A DNA stretch of 64,000 bases from Kangiella sp. TOML190 (lineage in GTDB: Bacteria; Pseudomonadota; Gammaproteobacteria; Enterobacterales; Kangiellaceae), in NCBI RefSeq assembly GCF_023706045.1, contig NZ_BQYL01000001.1, forward strand, positions 1,842,001 to 1,906,000, written 5' to 3'. A program made the translations under genes and the position numbers. Each line of letters opens with the position of its first letter. The first letter of the stretch is position 1. Below are positions 46,001-54,536 of the stretch, in pieces. Under the pieces are notes generated by a model that was not told where the DNA came from, did not search any database, and saw only the letters and a list, made by a program, of their open reading frames with translations.

Positions 46001-49000
46001 ACAGTCGGAGTGTCCTATCGCTACGGCGAAGCTCGAATGCAAGCCAAAGGTCGCGGCTTCTTGGGCTTCGAGTGGTTAGAGACTAAAGATTTACAAACCA
46101 ATATCATTACCAAGACGGAATACCGTCAAGACTATCCCTTTATTGGCAGCCCGAAAAAGACCACCACTACTTATAATGGGCAGCTATTAAGCGAAGCGGT
46201 AAATCAGTGGAGCTTTAAACTTATAGGCTCAGGGGCGAGCAAGATTCGCTTCCCTTACATCAGTGAAAGTTCAGAAGCTTCTTGGGATCTAAGAACCCTT
46301 GGTGGTACAAAATTCAACTCGCAGACTTTTACCAAAAATCAGTATGACGATTACGCTAATCTAACTGATATGACTGTGTTGACGAGGGGGAGCTATCAGT
46401 CACCAACCAGTGCTTTTCCGTATATTGACTCAATGACAGGGGTATCGAAAAAAGTAACTAGTAACAACTATCAAGACAATGTGTCTAGGTGGCATCTCGG
46501 GCGCTTAACCAGCTCGCAGGTTATTCATTCACGAGTCGGAAGCACTGTATCAATAACCCGTAACTCTACTTTTGAGTATGATCCTTATACAGGCATGCTA
46601 GTAAAGGAGATTATTGAGCCCAATGGCGATGACAAAGAATACTTAAAAACCATCCATAAATACGATGGCTATGGCAATAAAACCTTAAAACGTACCTGCT
46701 CTAAGTTAGTAGGCAATTGTGATAATTCCACTGAGGTTGTTGATGGTGATGCTTATCATATCAATCGCTGGTCACAAACGGTCTATGATGACCAAGGCCG
46801 CTATCCCATCAAAACCTTAAACGCTTTTGGTCAGGTCACTTCCGAAATTTTGGATCGTAATAACTTAGGACAGCCGACTAAAGTTGAATCTTTATCGGGC
46901 GAGGTGGTCGATACTGTCTATGGAGCTTTTGGTGCGAAATACTTTACTCGATCAAAATCAGGCGCTTGGAGTCGCACTACTAAAACCAAATGTGGTGGAG
47001 TCTATTCTTGCCCTTCGCCTGCGGTCTATTTTGTAAAATCGTGGGCGGCAGGCGGGAGCTTGAGTTACACCTACTTTGATGCGCTGGGGCGCGAGATACA
47101 AAAAGCGGGGCGCAGTTTTAATGGTGATTTCAGCGTTACCTCGACGGAATATAACCAGCGCGGCCTAGCCATTTCAGCGACAGAGCCAGTATTACAAGAG
47201 CATCCTTATTCGGTGCCCAATACAACTCATGTCACGAGCTCTGAGTACGATGTTTTAGGTCGCCCGTGGCGAGTTACTAACCCCGATGGTGGCGTGACTA
47301 GCATAACCTTTAATGGCCTAACCACAACCACCAACAATCCTTTAGGTCAGAATAAAACTGAGGTTAAAGACGCTTCCGGCAAAACCGTTTCCGTCACGGA
47401 TAATTTAAACGGCGTATTAAGCTACGACTACGATGCTACCGGTAACTTGTTGGAATTAAAATTTAACGGGGTCAAGCAGTCAAGCATGACCTACGACACC
47501 TTGGGTCGCAAGAAAACCATGTGGGATGCCGATAAAGGCGGCGCTAATAATAAACTTTGGGTGTATGACTATAACGCTTTAGGTGAGTTAGTCGAGCAAA
47601 CCGATGCTAAAGGCCAAAAAATTCAAACCTGGAGTGATCGTCTTGGTCGTCCTATAAAACGTTTAAGTCTAACCACGGGCGGCGCTACTGAATCCCATCA
47701 GGTTTGGGCCTACGACAACGGAGTAGGCTCTGGCTACTCCAAAGGCCAGTTGGTTCGTGAGCATGACTTGACCTCTGGCTATAAAGTAGAACCAAGTTAT
47801 GATCACCTAGGGCGGCTTTCGCTGTCTGAAAGCTGGATTGACGGTCAATATTTCTTTGCGGAAACGGTCTATGACCAATATGGTCGCGTATTCCAATCCT
47901 TTGATGCCGCTGGTTCCGAGTTCAGCAATGCAGGGGTGCGTAACGTCTATAATCAATTTGGTTTCCTAGAAAAGGTCCGAGACGCACGTAATGGAGTGAA
48001 CGGCAAAGTCTACAAAACCATTGTGGCGATGGACGCTCGCGGTAACGTTACCCATGAGCTTAGTGGTAATGGCGTCGAAACGATTCGCAGTTATTTCCCA
48101 AAAACAGGACGTTTAAGCGACATTGAAAGCTACAAGGGTGGAAATAAAGTTCAAGATCTAGAATACAAATGGGATCTGTTAGGCAATTTAGAATACCGTA
48201 AAGAGCTCGATCCCGTATCAAACCAACTGCTGCATGAAAGCTTCCAATACGACGGCCTAAATCGCTTATTAAACGCTAACCATCCCAATGAAACCATGGT
48301 CTTGACTTATGATGCTAATGGTAACATTAACTCCAAAACTGGCGTTGGTTCCTATAGTTATGGTGAAGCCCAGTGTGGCGTGAAAGCCGGTCCGCATGCC
48401 GTAACCAGCACCAGCGTGGGCAATAAATCTTACTGTTATGACTATAACGGTAATATGGTTAGCGACAGCTCTGGCTCGCAACAAACGCGCCAGATGCAAT
48501 ACAGCAGCTTCGATAAACTGACCCAAGTGACTAAAGACGGCCATACCACGCGCTTTAGCTACGCGCCTTCGCGTAGCCGCTATAAGCGAGTGGATATTAA
48601 AGGTTCGAAAACCACCACCAGTTATTATGTGGGTAATGTGGAGGTGATAAAAACGTCTAACGAAAGCTTTACGACCTATCGTCGAAACCTAGGTGGCCTA
48701 ATCATTGACGAAAAAACCAATGGCGTAAAAACCACCAGCTATCTGCATACCGATCACTTAGGCTCAACTGACGTAATAACCGATAGCACTGGTAATATCG
48801 AACAAGAGTTTAGCTTTAACGCCTTTGGCGCGCGGCGTGATGCGCGCGATTGGCAAACTTATGCCCAAGATGAGTGGGCAATGGCGCTCAGCCCCGCGGA
48901 CGATCAGGCTAAAACCAGCAAAGGTTTCACCGGCCATGAACAAATGGACGAAACAGGCCTAATTCATATGAATGGTCGGGTTTATGATCCGACACTGGGC

Positions 49001-50074
49001 AGGTTTATTCAGGCCGATCCGCATATTCAAGCGCCATCAGACTCTCAAAGTTTGAATCGCTATAGTTATGTAAAGAATAATCCGCTGAGTTATACCGATC
49101 CTACGGGGTATTTCTTTAAGAAGTTAATTAAAAAGATTAAGCAGTTTGCTACTGTTATTGTAGGTGCAATTTTAGCAGTTTATTGTCAAGTTTGTTTTGC
49201 ATCATTCTGGGCATCAGTCGGTACTGGAGCTGCATTAGGTGGTTTTGGAGCCGCTGTGAATGGTGGTAACATACTGAAAGGAGCGCTTATGGGAGCCTTT
49301 AGTGCTGCCGCATTCTTTGGGGTCGGAGAGTTTTTTGGACATCAAACAGTTTCATTTGGGAGTGTTGTTTCTCACGGTGTTGTTGGAGGTGTCATGAATG
49401 TACTACAAGGTGGAAAGTTTGGTCACGGATTCTTATCGGCTGGTTTTACTAAGGGATTCTCAAAGCAAATAGGAACTATTAAAACAATAGGCGGACGTGC
49501 TATTGCGGCTGCTATAGTTGGCGGTACGGCTTCAAAGTTGGGCGGTGGAAAATTTGCTAATGGAGCTGTTGCAGGCGCATTTAGTAGACTTTTCAACGAT
49601 GAATTCCAAAGAGAAAAAGTTAAAGAGGTTAAAACAGCGGCGCCTGGCGAGTCAGAAGAGATGTTTATAGATGCTCTTGGTGATGAGTTAGATAGATTAA
49701 CTGAAGAAAACCAAGTTGAATACTGCGCTAATATTTGTAAAAGAGAAGGTAGTGATGGAAATGATTATTTTTCAGCAGAAATCATGACAGACAACGATCC
49801 TCTATCATGTGGAGTGGCTACAAATTCATGTGCTGATGGTTATTCACCAGCTAAAAAGGCAATTCATAGTCATCCAAAACGTTTTCGTATCACTAGAGAG
49901 CTAAGAAGAAAATACCCTGAACATGGGTGGTCTGCTAGAACTAGAACGGGCTCTGCTGATCACAATAGCTTTTCAACAACAGACCAAAGTTTTGTTGACC
50001 AAACGGGATATGATTTGTACTTAAGTGGGGGCTCTGATCAAGATAACTTGATACTTAGAGCTAACGGAAATTAA
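43031..50074 (+). CDS. SpvB/VCBS/RHS polymorphic toxin with JAMM-like C-terminal domain
   Basis: 2347 residues with a signal peptide (MKKLMASLVIMSSLFL...). Order: a fibronectin-like domain (about 50-135), SpvB N-terminal domain (VGAIAGEFRVNESGQATYNI, LSYSSQGGKGILGLGWNLS), seven VCBS/FG-GAP Asp-rich loops (VADVNGDNKQD, YNADGRSD, YTGDGLPD, FDGDGRAD, INGDGLAD, YNHDGRID, VNGDGIQE), a TcB-type middle region, many YD/RHS repeats, and the core end [17 protein letters not shown] with DPTGY at 2023. A Gly-rich pretoxin region ([20 protein letters not shown]) precedes the tip. The last 150 residues have H2279-S-H2281-P and S2315-x-x-D2318, a JAMM/DUF4329-like metalloprotease pattern, with Glu2250 as possible third partner. 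Likely a secreted or surface toxin; sugar- or cell-binding through the N-terminal part is inferred. The tip is more AT-rich than the core. Confidence 0.93.
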   Translation: MKKLMASLVIMSSLFLSAIVHAAVPGQVQNLELDTEFESTFVLIHTDVSFLVPVNARDENGSLTASWDPISEASEYQYRICQGGSCGDWVAVNSNSAQIDFPLSGNYILEVRACNNDGCGASTTSEVIEITGWQSASLPEPAPVAHVEPIPSVNLTELINSDAVGAIAGEFRVNESGQATYNIPIFTPTGRAGVAPQVALSYSSQGGKGILGLGWNLSAGSAISRCRQTAELDGQDLPVSLSLDDRFCLDGQRLILQSGTYGANGSKYRTELASQTRVTALGSAGNGPEYFKVERKDGSVSYYGNSENSRLYANRVNSISGSTVNTSVLPTVLTWAQHEFIDNPYLDHPNKITYHYQKNDNYGEQYLDSISYAPNNSIEFIYSNRPFINSGMGAGGYHKIGKFLEEILVKDSGNDVRKYELAYKQKEVTIYDEIDDGVFGNPVATYNTNDYPLRIVSITESGKNKNNNWVSKTPKVFDWLDSISGYEEADNYTTLNNSYWGYTSGDKIYDGNYQVADVNGDNKQDIVYASKYGSRGVKFNIALSKGTNADVAGGSFHSQSCVVNIGDQYPKRKDFTWSMIDYNADGRSDLYTTDYVSNDNYEIKVFLGQTNGCFSTTSVVSGIFTDDHETAKPVDYTGDGLPDLIAGNDVYIMEREGNNASLPYSWTNKYSLSYINFPSTPGFDAQGHWYSVEYDLNKLNVADFDGDGRADILVTRIVTQHCESEAFPSCTITEPVNKQDYIALSKGNGEFSNSNRVIATYNVKLDDDDNPIRQFMDINGDGLADYLYKNKNDKYWYYLLNTGRNFTGSQKLVALGTDDAPSFTDYNHDGRIDITFSRSRDLHVIAALETGFSSSATNTGIDAGGNLHSSIFVDVNGDGIQEHVRVDMDGTHTLRVDKPKHDNSKHRYVISEIDNGMGNKTSISYQPLTTAGLYTKSTGSAMLNWGAGTGCSGTSKSSMAKCSPVFDMNGPMYVVSQVNSSSPHKASPSSTVGVSYRYGEARMQAKGRGFLGFEWLETKDLQTNIITKTEYRQDYPFIGSPKKTTTTYNGQLLSEAVNQWSFKLIGSGASKIRFPYISESSEASWDLRTLGGTKFNSQTFTKNQYDDYANLTDMTVLTRGSYQSPTSAFPYIDSMTGVSKKVTSNNYQDNVSRWHLGRLTSSQVIHSRVGSTVSITRNSTFEYDPYTGMLVKEIIEPNGDDKEYLKTIHKYDGYGNKTLKRTCSKLVGNCDNSTEVVDGDAYHINRWSQTVYDDQGRYPIKTLNAFGQVTSEILDRNNLGQPTKVESLSGEVVDTVYGAFGAKYFTRSKSGAWSRTTKTKCGGVYSCPSPAVYFVKSWAAGGSLSYTYFDALGREIQKAGRSFNGDFSVTSTEYNQRGLAISATEPVLQEHPYSVPNTTHVTSSEYDVLGRPWRVTNPDGGVTSITFNGLTTTTNNPLGQNKTEVKDASGKTVSVTDNLNGVLSYDYDATGNLLELKFNGVKQSSMTYDTLGRKKTMWDADKGGANNKLWVYDYNALGELVEQTDAKGQKIQTWSDRLGRPIKRLSLTTGGATESHQVWAYDNGVGSGYSKGQLVREHDLTSGYKVEPSYDHLGRLSLSESWIDGQYFFAETVYDQYGRVFQSFDAAGSEFSNAGVRNVYNQFGFLEKVRDARNGVNGKVYKTIVAMDARGNVTHELSGNGVETIRSYFPKTGRLSDIESYKGGNKVQDLEYKWDLLGNLEYRKELDPVSNQLLHESFQYDGLNRLLNANHPNETMVLTYDANGNINSKTGVGSYSYGEAQCGVKAGPHAVTSTSVGNKSYCYDYNGNMVSDSSGSQQTRQMQYSSFDKLTQVTKDGHTTRFSYAPSRSRYKRVDIKGSKTTTSYYVGNVEVIKTSNESFTTYRRNLGGLIIDEKTNGVKTTSYLHTDHLGSTDVITDSTGNIEQEFSFNAFGARRDARDWQTYAQDEWAMALSPADDQAKTSKGFTGHEQMDETGLIHMNGRVYDPTLGRFIQADPHIQAPSDSQSLNRYSYVKNNPLSYTDPTGYFFKKLIKKIKQFATVIVGAILAVYCQVCFASFWASVGTGAALGGFGAAVNGGNILKGALMGAFSAAAFFGVGEFFGHQTVSFGSVVSHGVVGGVMNVLQGGKFGHGFLSAGFTKGFSKQIGTIKTIGGRAIAAAIVGGTASKLGGGKFANGAVAGAFSRLFNDEFQREKVKEVKTAAPGESEEMFIDALGDELDRLTEENQVEYCANICKREGSDGNDYFSAEIMTDNDPLSCGVATNSCADGYSPAKKAIHSHPKRFRITRELRRKYPEHGWSARTRTGSADHNSFSTTDQSFVDQTGYDLYLSGGSDQDNLILRANGN

Positions 50075-50087
50075 GAGAGTGTATATT

Positions 50088-50561
50088 ATGCATTTAAAGA
50101 AAATATCGATAAACTTTTTGATGAGCTTAGTTGCCTTAACTAGTGTGATAGTGCCTACAGGGACTCCCGATACTTTTGTAGATGTAACAAGAGTAGTTTA
50201 TGAAACTAGCAATTTTAAAGTAGGGATTCAGTATAATGTAAATTATGATAGATTAAACGCTATTAATATTTGCCTATCTAATAATAAAATTATTGATTTA
50301 GATGCCTCTTTATTAAAAGGAATCTTATCACCTAGTATTCAAGAAACTAAAATCCTTCGTTCTATGCAAGCTGATAAGTCTTATCTTACTTTAATAAAAG
50401 TTCCTTTTTCATACTATAGTCCTAATTATATTGATGGTGAAGATGACGATTTAGATAAGCCTAGGGATTATTCGCTTGAAGTTTATTTAGATGAGGACTC
50501 TGTTGTGAAAATTTTAGTTCGAGATAACAACAACTATTCAGTGATTAAAAAGATAAAATAG
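50088..50561 (+). CDS. Candidate exported immunity protein for the RHS tip
   Basis: 157 residues from ATG 50088, 13 bp after the RHS stop and with AGAGAG upstream. The N-terminus (HLKKISINFLMSLVALTSVI) is a signal peptide or membrane anchor. The rest is beta-rich and acidic (DGEDDDLDKPRDYSLEVYL). I recognise no family. Position directly behind the variable toxin tip and the same AT-rich composition are the reasons to call it immunity; an exported immunity protein would imply that the toxin acts outside the cytoplasm. Confidence 0.6.
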   Translation: MHLKKISINFLMSLVALTSVIVPTGTPDTFVDVTRVVYETSNFKVGIQYNVNYDRLNAINICLSNNKIIDLDASLLKGILSPSIQETKILRSMQADKSYLTLIKVPFSYYSPNYIDGEDDDLDKPRDYSLEVYLDEDSVVKILVRDNNNYSVIKKIK

Positions 50562-50600
50562 TCATTCAATCAATAGAGTTAAGTTCGATTGAAAAGTTTA

Positions 50601-50632
50601 AACAGTTAACCGAAAGGTTAGCTGTTTTTTTA
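50601..50632 (+). terminator. Terminator after RHS-immunity pair
   Basis: AACAGTTAACC-GAAA-GGTTAGCTGTT hairpin, one G-T pair, followed by T6. Confidence 0.9.
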
Positions 50633-51475
50633 TGGGTTCGATTTATAGTTGGTTGGGTCAAAAGTTAAGCGGTTGGGTTAGGGCTAATCAGCCCACTGGG
50701 GCAGTTTCGATTGTTGGGCTGGTCAAATCGGATTGTTCCATACAAGTGTATAGGCTAATGGAAATGAACCGCATCAATTATTTTCTCTGACATGGCGCGC
50801 TAATTTGCTATATCCCTTTGACTTAACAATTGCACCCTAGAACTATTTGCTATGACCAGATCGATTGGTTCACAAACTGGGTCAAAAATTTTCATAAACA
50901 TTTTTAAAACTGCTGCAAAAAAGCCTTAAAAATTTGCAATCAAAAATACAGAGTAACGTGTTTGAAAAGTTCGTAAAAAAAGAAAAGAGTTGAATAAATT
51001 GTTTACGGAAAAATTGGCGTCATCAAAAATAAATTCAGCAACATCAATTACTTAAAACAACGGCCTTCTTATATAGAAGTGGTTGCGATATAACTCATTG
51101 TTTTATATAGAGTAATATATTCTTTACCTTCGTAGAAAATTTTTTCTGTTAACTTGAAATGCTTGTCCACTATTTGGGAATTTTGAGCATTTTTGTGGAC
51201 AAGTTTTGCGTCTTTACAGCCTCAATAAAAAAGAGTATTGATTAAGTATCCCTTTGTTTTAAGGAGCTTTTTCAATGCGGAATTTTTTACTCAGTTTCCT
51301 AAACGAAAAAACCTCACTGCGATAATGCTTAAGTGAGGTTCTTCAGATATCAATGGTTGGTCGCCTTGATGTCTTTAGCTTCCTCTTCTTTATCCAGTAA
51401 ATCAACAATTACCCTTTAATTAAGTCGCAAAATGTGACTCAGGACACTTTTTGCCTAACGAAAATAGGAGGCTCT
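50633..51475. other. AT-rich noncoding stretch before the IS21-type element
   Basis: About 840 bp with no convincing ORF. It holds small inverted repeats: GGGCT-AATC-AGCCC (50681-50694), CTTGTCCAC / GTGGACAAG (near 51171 and 51203), and AACCTCACT / AGTGAGGTT (51309-51317 and 51331-51339). The left end of the mobile element should lie here, perhaps near the GTCCAC pair, but I found no matching right end and give no exact border. Confidence 0.55.
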
Positions 51476-53023
51476 ATGGCTCTTAATGCTGATCAAATTA
51501 GGAAGCTCTTGATCAAAACCCATAAAAGCGGTCTGTCGAAGCGACAAATTGCGCTATCCGAAGGATACTCTAAAAACACCGTCTTTAAATATTCACGAAT
51601 AGCTAATCGCTCAGGACTGAGCTTAGCTGAATTATTAGAACTCGAAGACGATAGCTTGCTTGGTATTTTTCAACAATATCGAGGCACTACCCAAGGTAAA
51701 CGCCAACCCGATTTAATTTATATCCATAAACAGATGGGCATTAAAGGCGTAACTCTTGCGCTTCTATATATGGAGTATGTGGAAATCGATCCAAAGACAG
51801 CTTATTCACAATCCCAGTTTAATAACCTTTATCGCAGTTATACTAAGGTGCTAAGTCCTACGATGCGATTGAGTCATCCACCTGGCGAATGCGTGTATGT
51901 GGATCATGCTGGACGTAAAGCTTATTACAAAGATGTCACTACGGGTAAGGATGTTGCCTGTGAAATCTTTGTAGCGGTTTTGGGCTGCTCTAAACTGATA
52001 TTTGCGTATGCCGCTCATACGCAAAATATCCAAGATTGGGTGTTGGTGCATAAAGAACTCTACGATTATCTTGGGGGCGTGTTGGAAGTCGAAGTCACCG
52101 ATAATCTTAAATCCTCGGTCAAAACACCAGGCAAAGAATGGGTACTCAACCCTGTCAATGCCGAGCTAGCGGCTCACTATGGTTATTGCGTTATTCCCGC
52201 TAGAGTTTATCGTCCCAAAGATAAAGCCATTGTCGAGCGAGCGGTACGCCAGATCTATAACTGGGTACTAGCTGCGCTTCGCCACCGTTACTTCTTTTCT
52301 TTGGATGAGCTTAATGCTGCGATCCGAGAGCGGATTGATTTTCTTAATCGCATGCCCTTTAAGGAACTGCCAGGTTGTCGCTTATCGGCCTTTGAAGAAA
52401 ACGAGAAGCTATTGCTTAAGCCTTTGCCAAGAACATCCTTTGAACTGGGCTCGTTATTAGCGCCTCGTTTGGTGCCTAAAGATTATCACTTACCTGTTGA
52501 GCGTCATTACTACTCAGTACCTTGTGCCTATATTCAAGAAAAAGTGGTTACGAAAGTCTTTGAGCGGCGAGTAGAGTTCTACTTTAAGAACCGCCGTATT
52601 GCCAGCCACAAGCGTAGCTTTAAGAAAGGCTTGCATACAACGGATTTAAACCATATGCCACCGAATCACCGTCAGTATGCGCAGCAAACCAAAGATGATT
52701 ATTTAGCATGGGCTGATGGTATCGGTCAGTATTGCGTCAAGCTGGTGGAATTGAAGTATGAAAACCTGCCTGAGTATTCTTATGTTGCCCGTGAATATTG
52801 CAATCGCCTCAAAGGCTTTTACAAGGACATGAAGCCGCAAAGTGAGTTTGAGTGGGCGTGCCAATACGCGGTACATGAAGGCATGACGGGGCTCGATAAT
52901 CTGAAAAATATCATCCGTCATAAACGCTACCGCTTGCTGGATAAAATTCCTGAGCAACTGTGCATTCCTTTGCACGACAATACGCGCGATCCCGCTTACT
53001 ACGCTAAAGGAGGTTTAGCATGA
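51476..53023 (+). CDS. istA: IS21 family transposase
   Basis: 515 residues from ATG 51476, chosen for the strong AGGAGG 5 nt upstream (a GTG at 51434 is less likely). A helix-turn-helix (SGLSKRQIALSEGYSKNTVF) opens the protein. The DDE catalytic core is visible: D143 (CVYVDHAGRKAYY), D209 (EVEVTDNLKSSV) and E254 (DKAIVERAVRQIYNW). A Mu-type C-terminal beta domain follows (HLPVERHYYSVP). All three catalytic residues are present, so it may be active. Confidence 0.94.
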   Translation: MALNADQIRKLLIKTHKSGLSKRQIALSEGYSKNTVFKYSRIANRSGLSLAELLELEDDSLLGIFQQYRGTTQGKRQPDLIYIHKQMGIKGVTLALLYMEYVEIDPKTAYSQSQFNNLYRSYTKVLSPTMRLSHPPGECVYVDHAGRKAYYKDVTTGKDVACEIFVAVLGCSKLIFAYAAHTQNIQDWVLVHKELYDYLGGVLEVEVTDNLKSSVKTPGKEWVLNPVNAELAAHYGYCVIPARVYRPKDKAIVERAVRQIYNWVLAALRHRYFFSLDELNAAIRERIDFLNRMPFKELPGCRLSAFEENEKLLLKPLPRTSFELGSLLAPRLVPKDYHLPVERHYYSVPCAYIQEKVVTKVFERRVEFYFKNRRIASHKRSFKKGLHTTDLNHMPPNHRQYAQQTKDDYLAWADGIGQYCVKLVELKYENLPEYSYVAREYCNRLKGFYKDMKPQSEFEWACQYAVHEGMTGLDNLKNIIRHKRYRLLDKIPEQLCIPLHDNTRDPAYYAKGGLA

Positions 53024-53769
53024 GTTTCCAACAAAATCACGATGATTTAATCCAACTGCGCTTGCCCGCTATGGCCGAGTATTACCAGTTAGATCAAGAT
53101 AACCCCGATATTAGCCGATTAAGTTTTGATGAGCGCTTTGGGCTCTATTTGTCAGCACAAATCAGCTATCAGTATCAGAAGCGCTTTGAGCGTAACTTGC
53201 GAGTTTCTAAAATCAAAATGACCACGGCTTGTGTGGAAAATATTTTGTATAACACTGAGCGTAATTTACAGCGCTCGGTTATGCAGCCTTTGACTTTATG
53301 CGATTGGGTGAAGCGTAAGCAAAATATTGTTTTTATTGGTGCTACAGGACTTGGTAAAAGTTATCTAGCTTCGGCGCTTGGTATTGAAGCACTGCGTAAA
53401 GATTACCGCGTGTTTTATCAGCGATTGCCAAGGCTATTGGAAATGATGGAGTCCGCTCGATTAGAAGGCACCTTATCACGGCTGCGAACCCGAATCTCAA
53501 AGTTTCATGTGCTTATCTTAGACGATTGGGGTGTAGCCCCAATTGAGCCACAAGGGCGTCAAGATTTATTGGAAGTGGTGGAAGATAAAACTGGAGTGGG
53601 CTCGCTAATTATCACCAGTCAATTACCCATTGAAAAGTGGCATGAGTATTTGGGTGAACCAACCATTGCCGATGCGATTGTCGATCGAATTGTTCATCGC
53701 GCACACCGCATTACATTAGAGGGCGAATCTTTGCGTAAACTGCGTAAAGACGAGCCATTAGACGATTAA
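53020..53769 (+). CDS. istB: IS21 helper ATPase
   Basis: 249-residue AAA+ protein of the DnaC/IstB type: Walker A FIGATGLGKSYLASALG, Walker B HVLILDDWGVAP, sensor region LIITSQLPIEKWHEYLG and a final arginine-rich segment (DAIVDRIVHRAHRI). It assembles with the transposase and regulates target choice in this family. Overlaps istA by 4 nt (ATGA). Confidence 0.95.
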   Translation: MSFQQNHDDLIQLRLPAMAEYYQLDQDNPDISRLSFDERFGLYLSAQISYQYQKRFERNLRVSKIKMTTACVENILYNTERNLQRSVMQPLTLCDWVKRKQNIVFIGATGLGKSYLASALGIEALRKDYRVFYQRLPRLLEMMESARLEGTLSRLRTRISKFHVLILDDWGVAPIEPQGRQDLLEVVEDKTGVGSLIITSQLPIEKWHEYLGEPTIADAIVDRIVHRAHRITLEGESLRKLRKDEPLDD

Positions 53770-53780
53770 GGAGTATTATA

Positions 53781-54536
53781 ATGAATTACCCAATACAACA
53801 GTTAGGTTGGAGCCAGGAGCAGGCTCAGCAGCTTGTTAAAACTTACAGTGCCGATATTCCTTCGAGTCATTATTACTTGGATGTTGATGATGAATATCTG
53901 GTGGAAGCGCTGCTCAATTATTTTCAGCTCACCCTGCAAACCAATCTCAAATTTCAAGATGCTTTGAGGCCATTAGGGATTAACTCCTTGGAGGCTATTA
54001 AGGCTTTTGAAATGGGATATGCCAATCGAAGCCTTAATCGTTTTATTCCTGATGATGATTTAGCCATTCGTGGCGTATTACAGCGTTGCGGTTGGTTAAA
54101 GGCGTCAGGGCATGAGCGGTTTCGTTATGCTTATATTTATCCGCTTTACGATATTGATGGCAACTTAGTGGGTGCTTGGGGCTATTGGTTAGGCTCAGGC
54201 TTGCTGGATAGCGAAGCGCAGCTTTTGCTATGGAATAGTGCCTCTTATGGTTTAAGTCATCCTGAGCCGCTTTGTCGGGCTAAAGAAGTCCTGATAAGGG
54301 CAACGCCATTGCAAGCCTGCCAGAGCTATGCCTTGGGTTATACAAACGCTTTAGCACTTGTTATGGAGTCACTGAGCCGTTCTCGTATTAACAGCTTATT
54401 TGCATCATTAGGCTTTGATAAGGTCTTTTTACATGGCGAAGATAGGTTGTCTCATCCTAGTTGGTTTGAGCTGTTGAGCGAGGCTTTGTTCGAGCTGGAT
54501 ATTCCGTTTGAGGTGCTGCCTGTTGCCAGGGCCTAA
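53781..54536 (+). CDS. Primase/TOPRIM-like passenger protein of the IS21-type element
   Basis: 251 residues; AAGGAG before the ATG. I infer a DnaG-like core: an N-terminal helical part (FQDALRPLGINSLEAIKAF), a pattern like EMGYANRSLNRFIPDD then RFRYAYIYPLYDIDGNLVGA (primases have R...PI.D..G..VG), and a TOPRIM-like segment beginning AKEVLIRATPLQACQ. The usual TOPRIM Glu (VEG) is replaced by Ala, so catalysis is doubtful. No zinc-ribbon precedes it. Its role in the element is unknown; DNA-structure recognition is one possibility. Confidence 0.6.
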   Translation: MNYPIQQLGWSQEQAQQLVKTYSADIPSSHYYLDVDDEYLVEALLNYFQLTLQTNLKFQDALRPLGINSLEAIKAFEMGYANRSLNRFIPDDDLAIRGVLQRCGWLKASGHERFRYAYIYPLYDIDGNLVGAWGYWLGSGLLDSEAQLLLWNSASYGLSHPEPLCRAKEVLIRATPLQACQSYALGYTNALALVMESLSRSRINSLFASLGFDKVFLHGEDRLSHPSWFELLSEALFELDIPFEVLPVARA

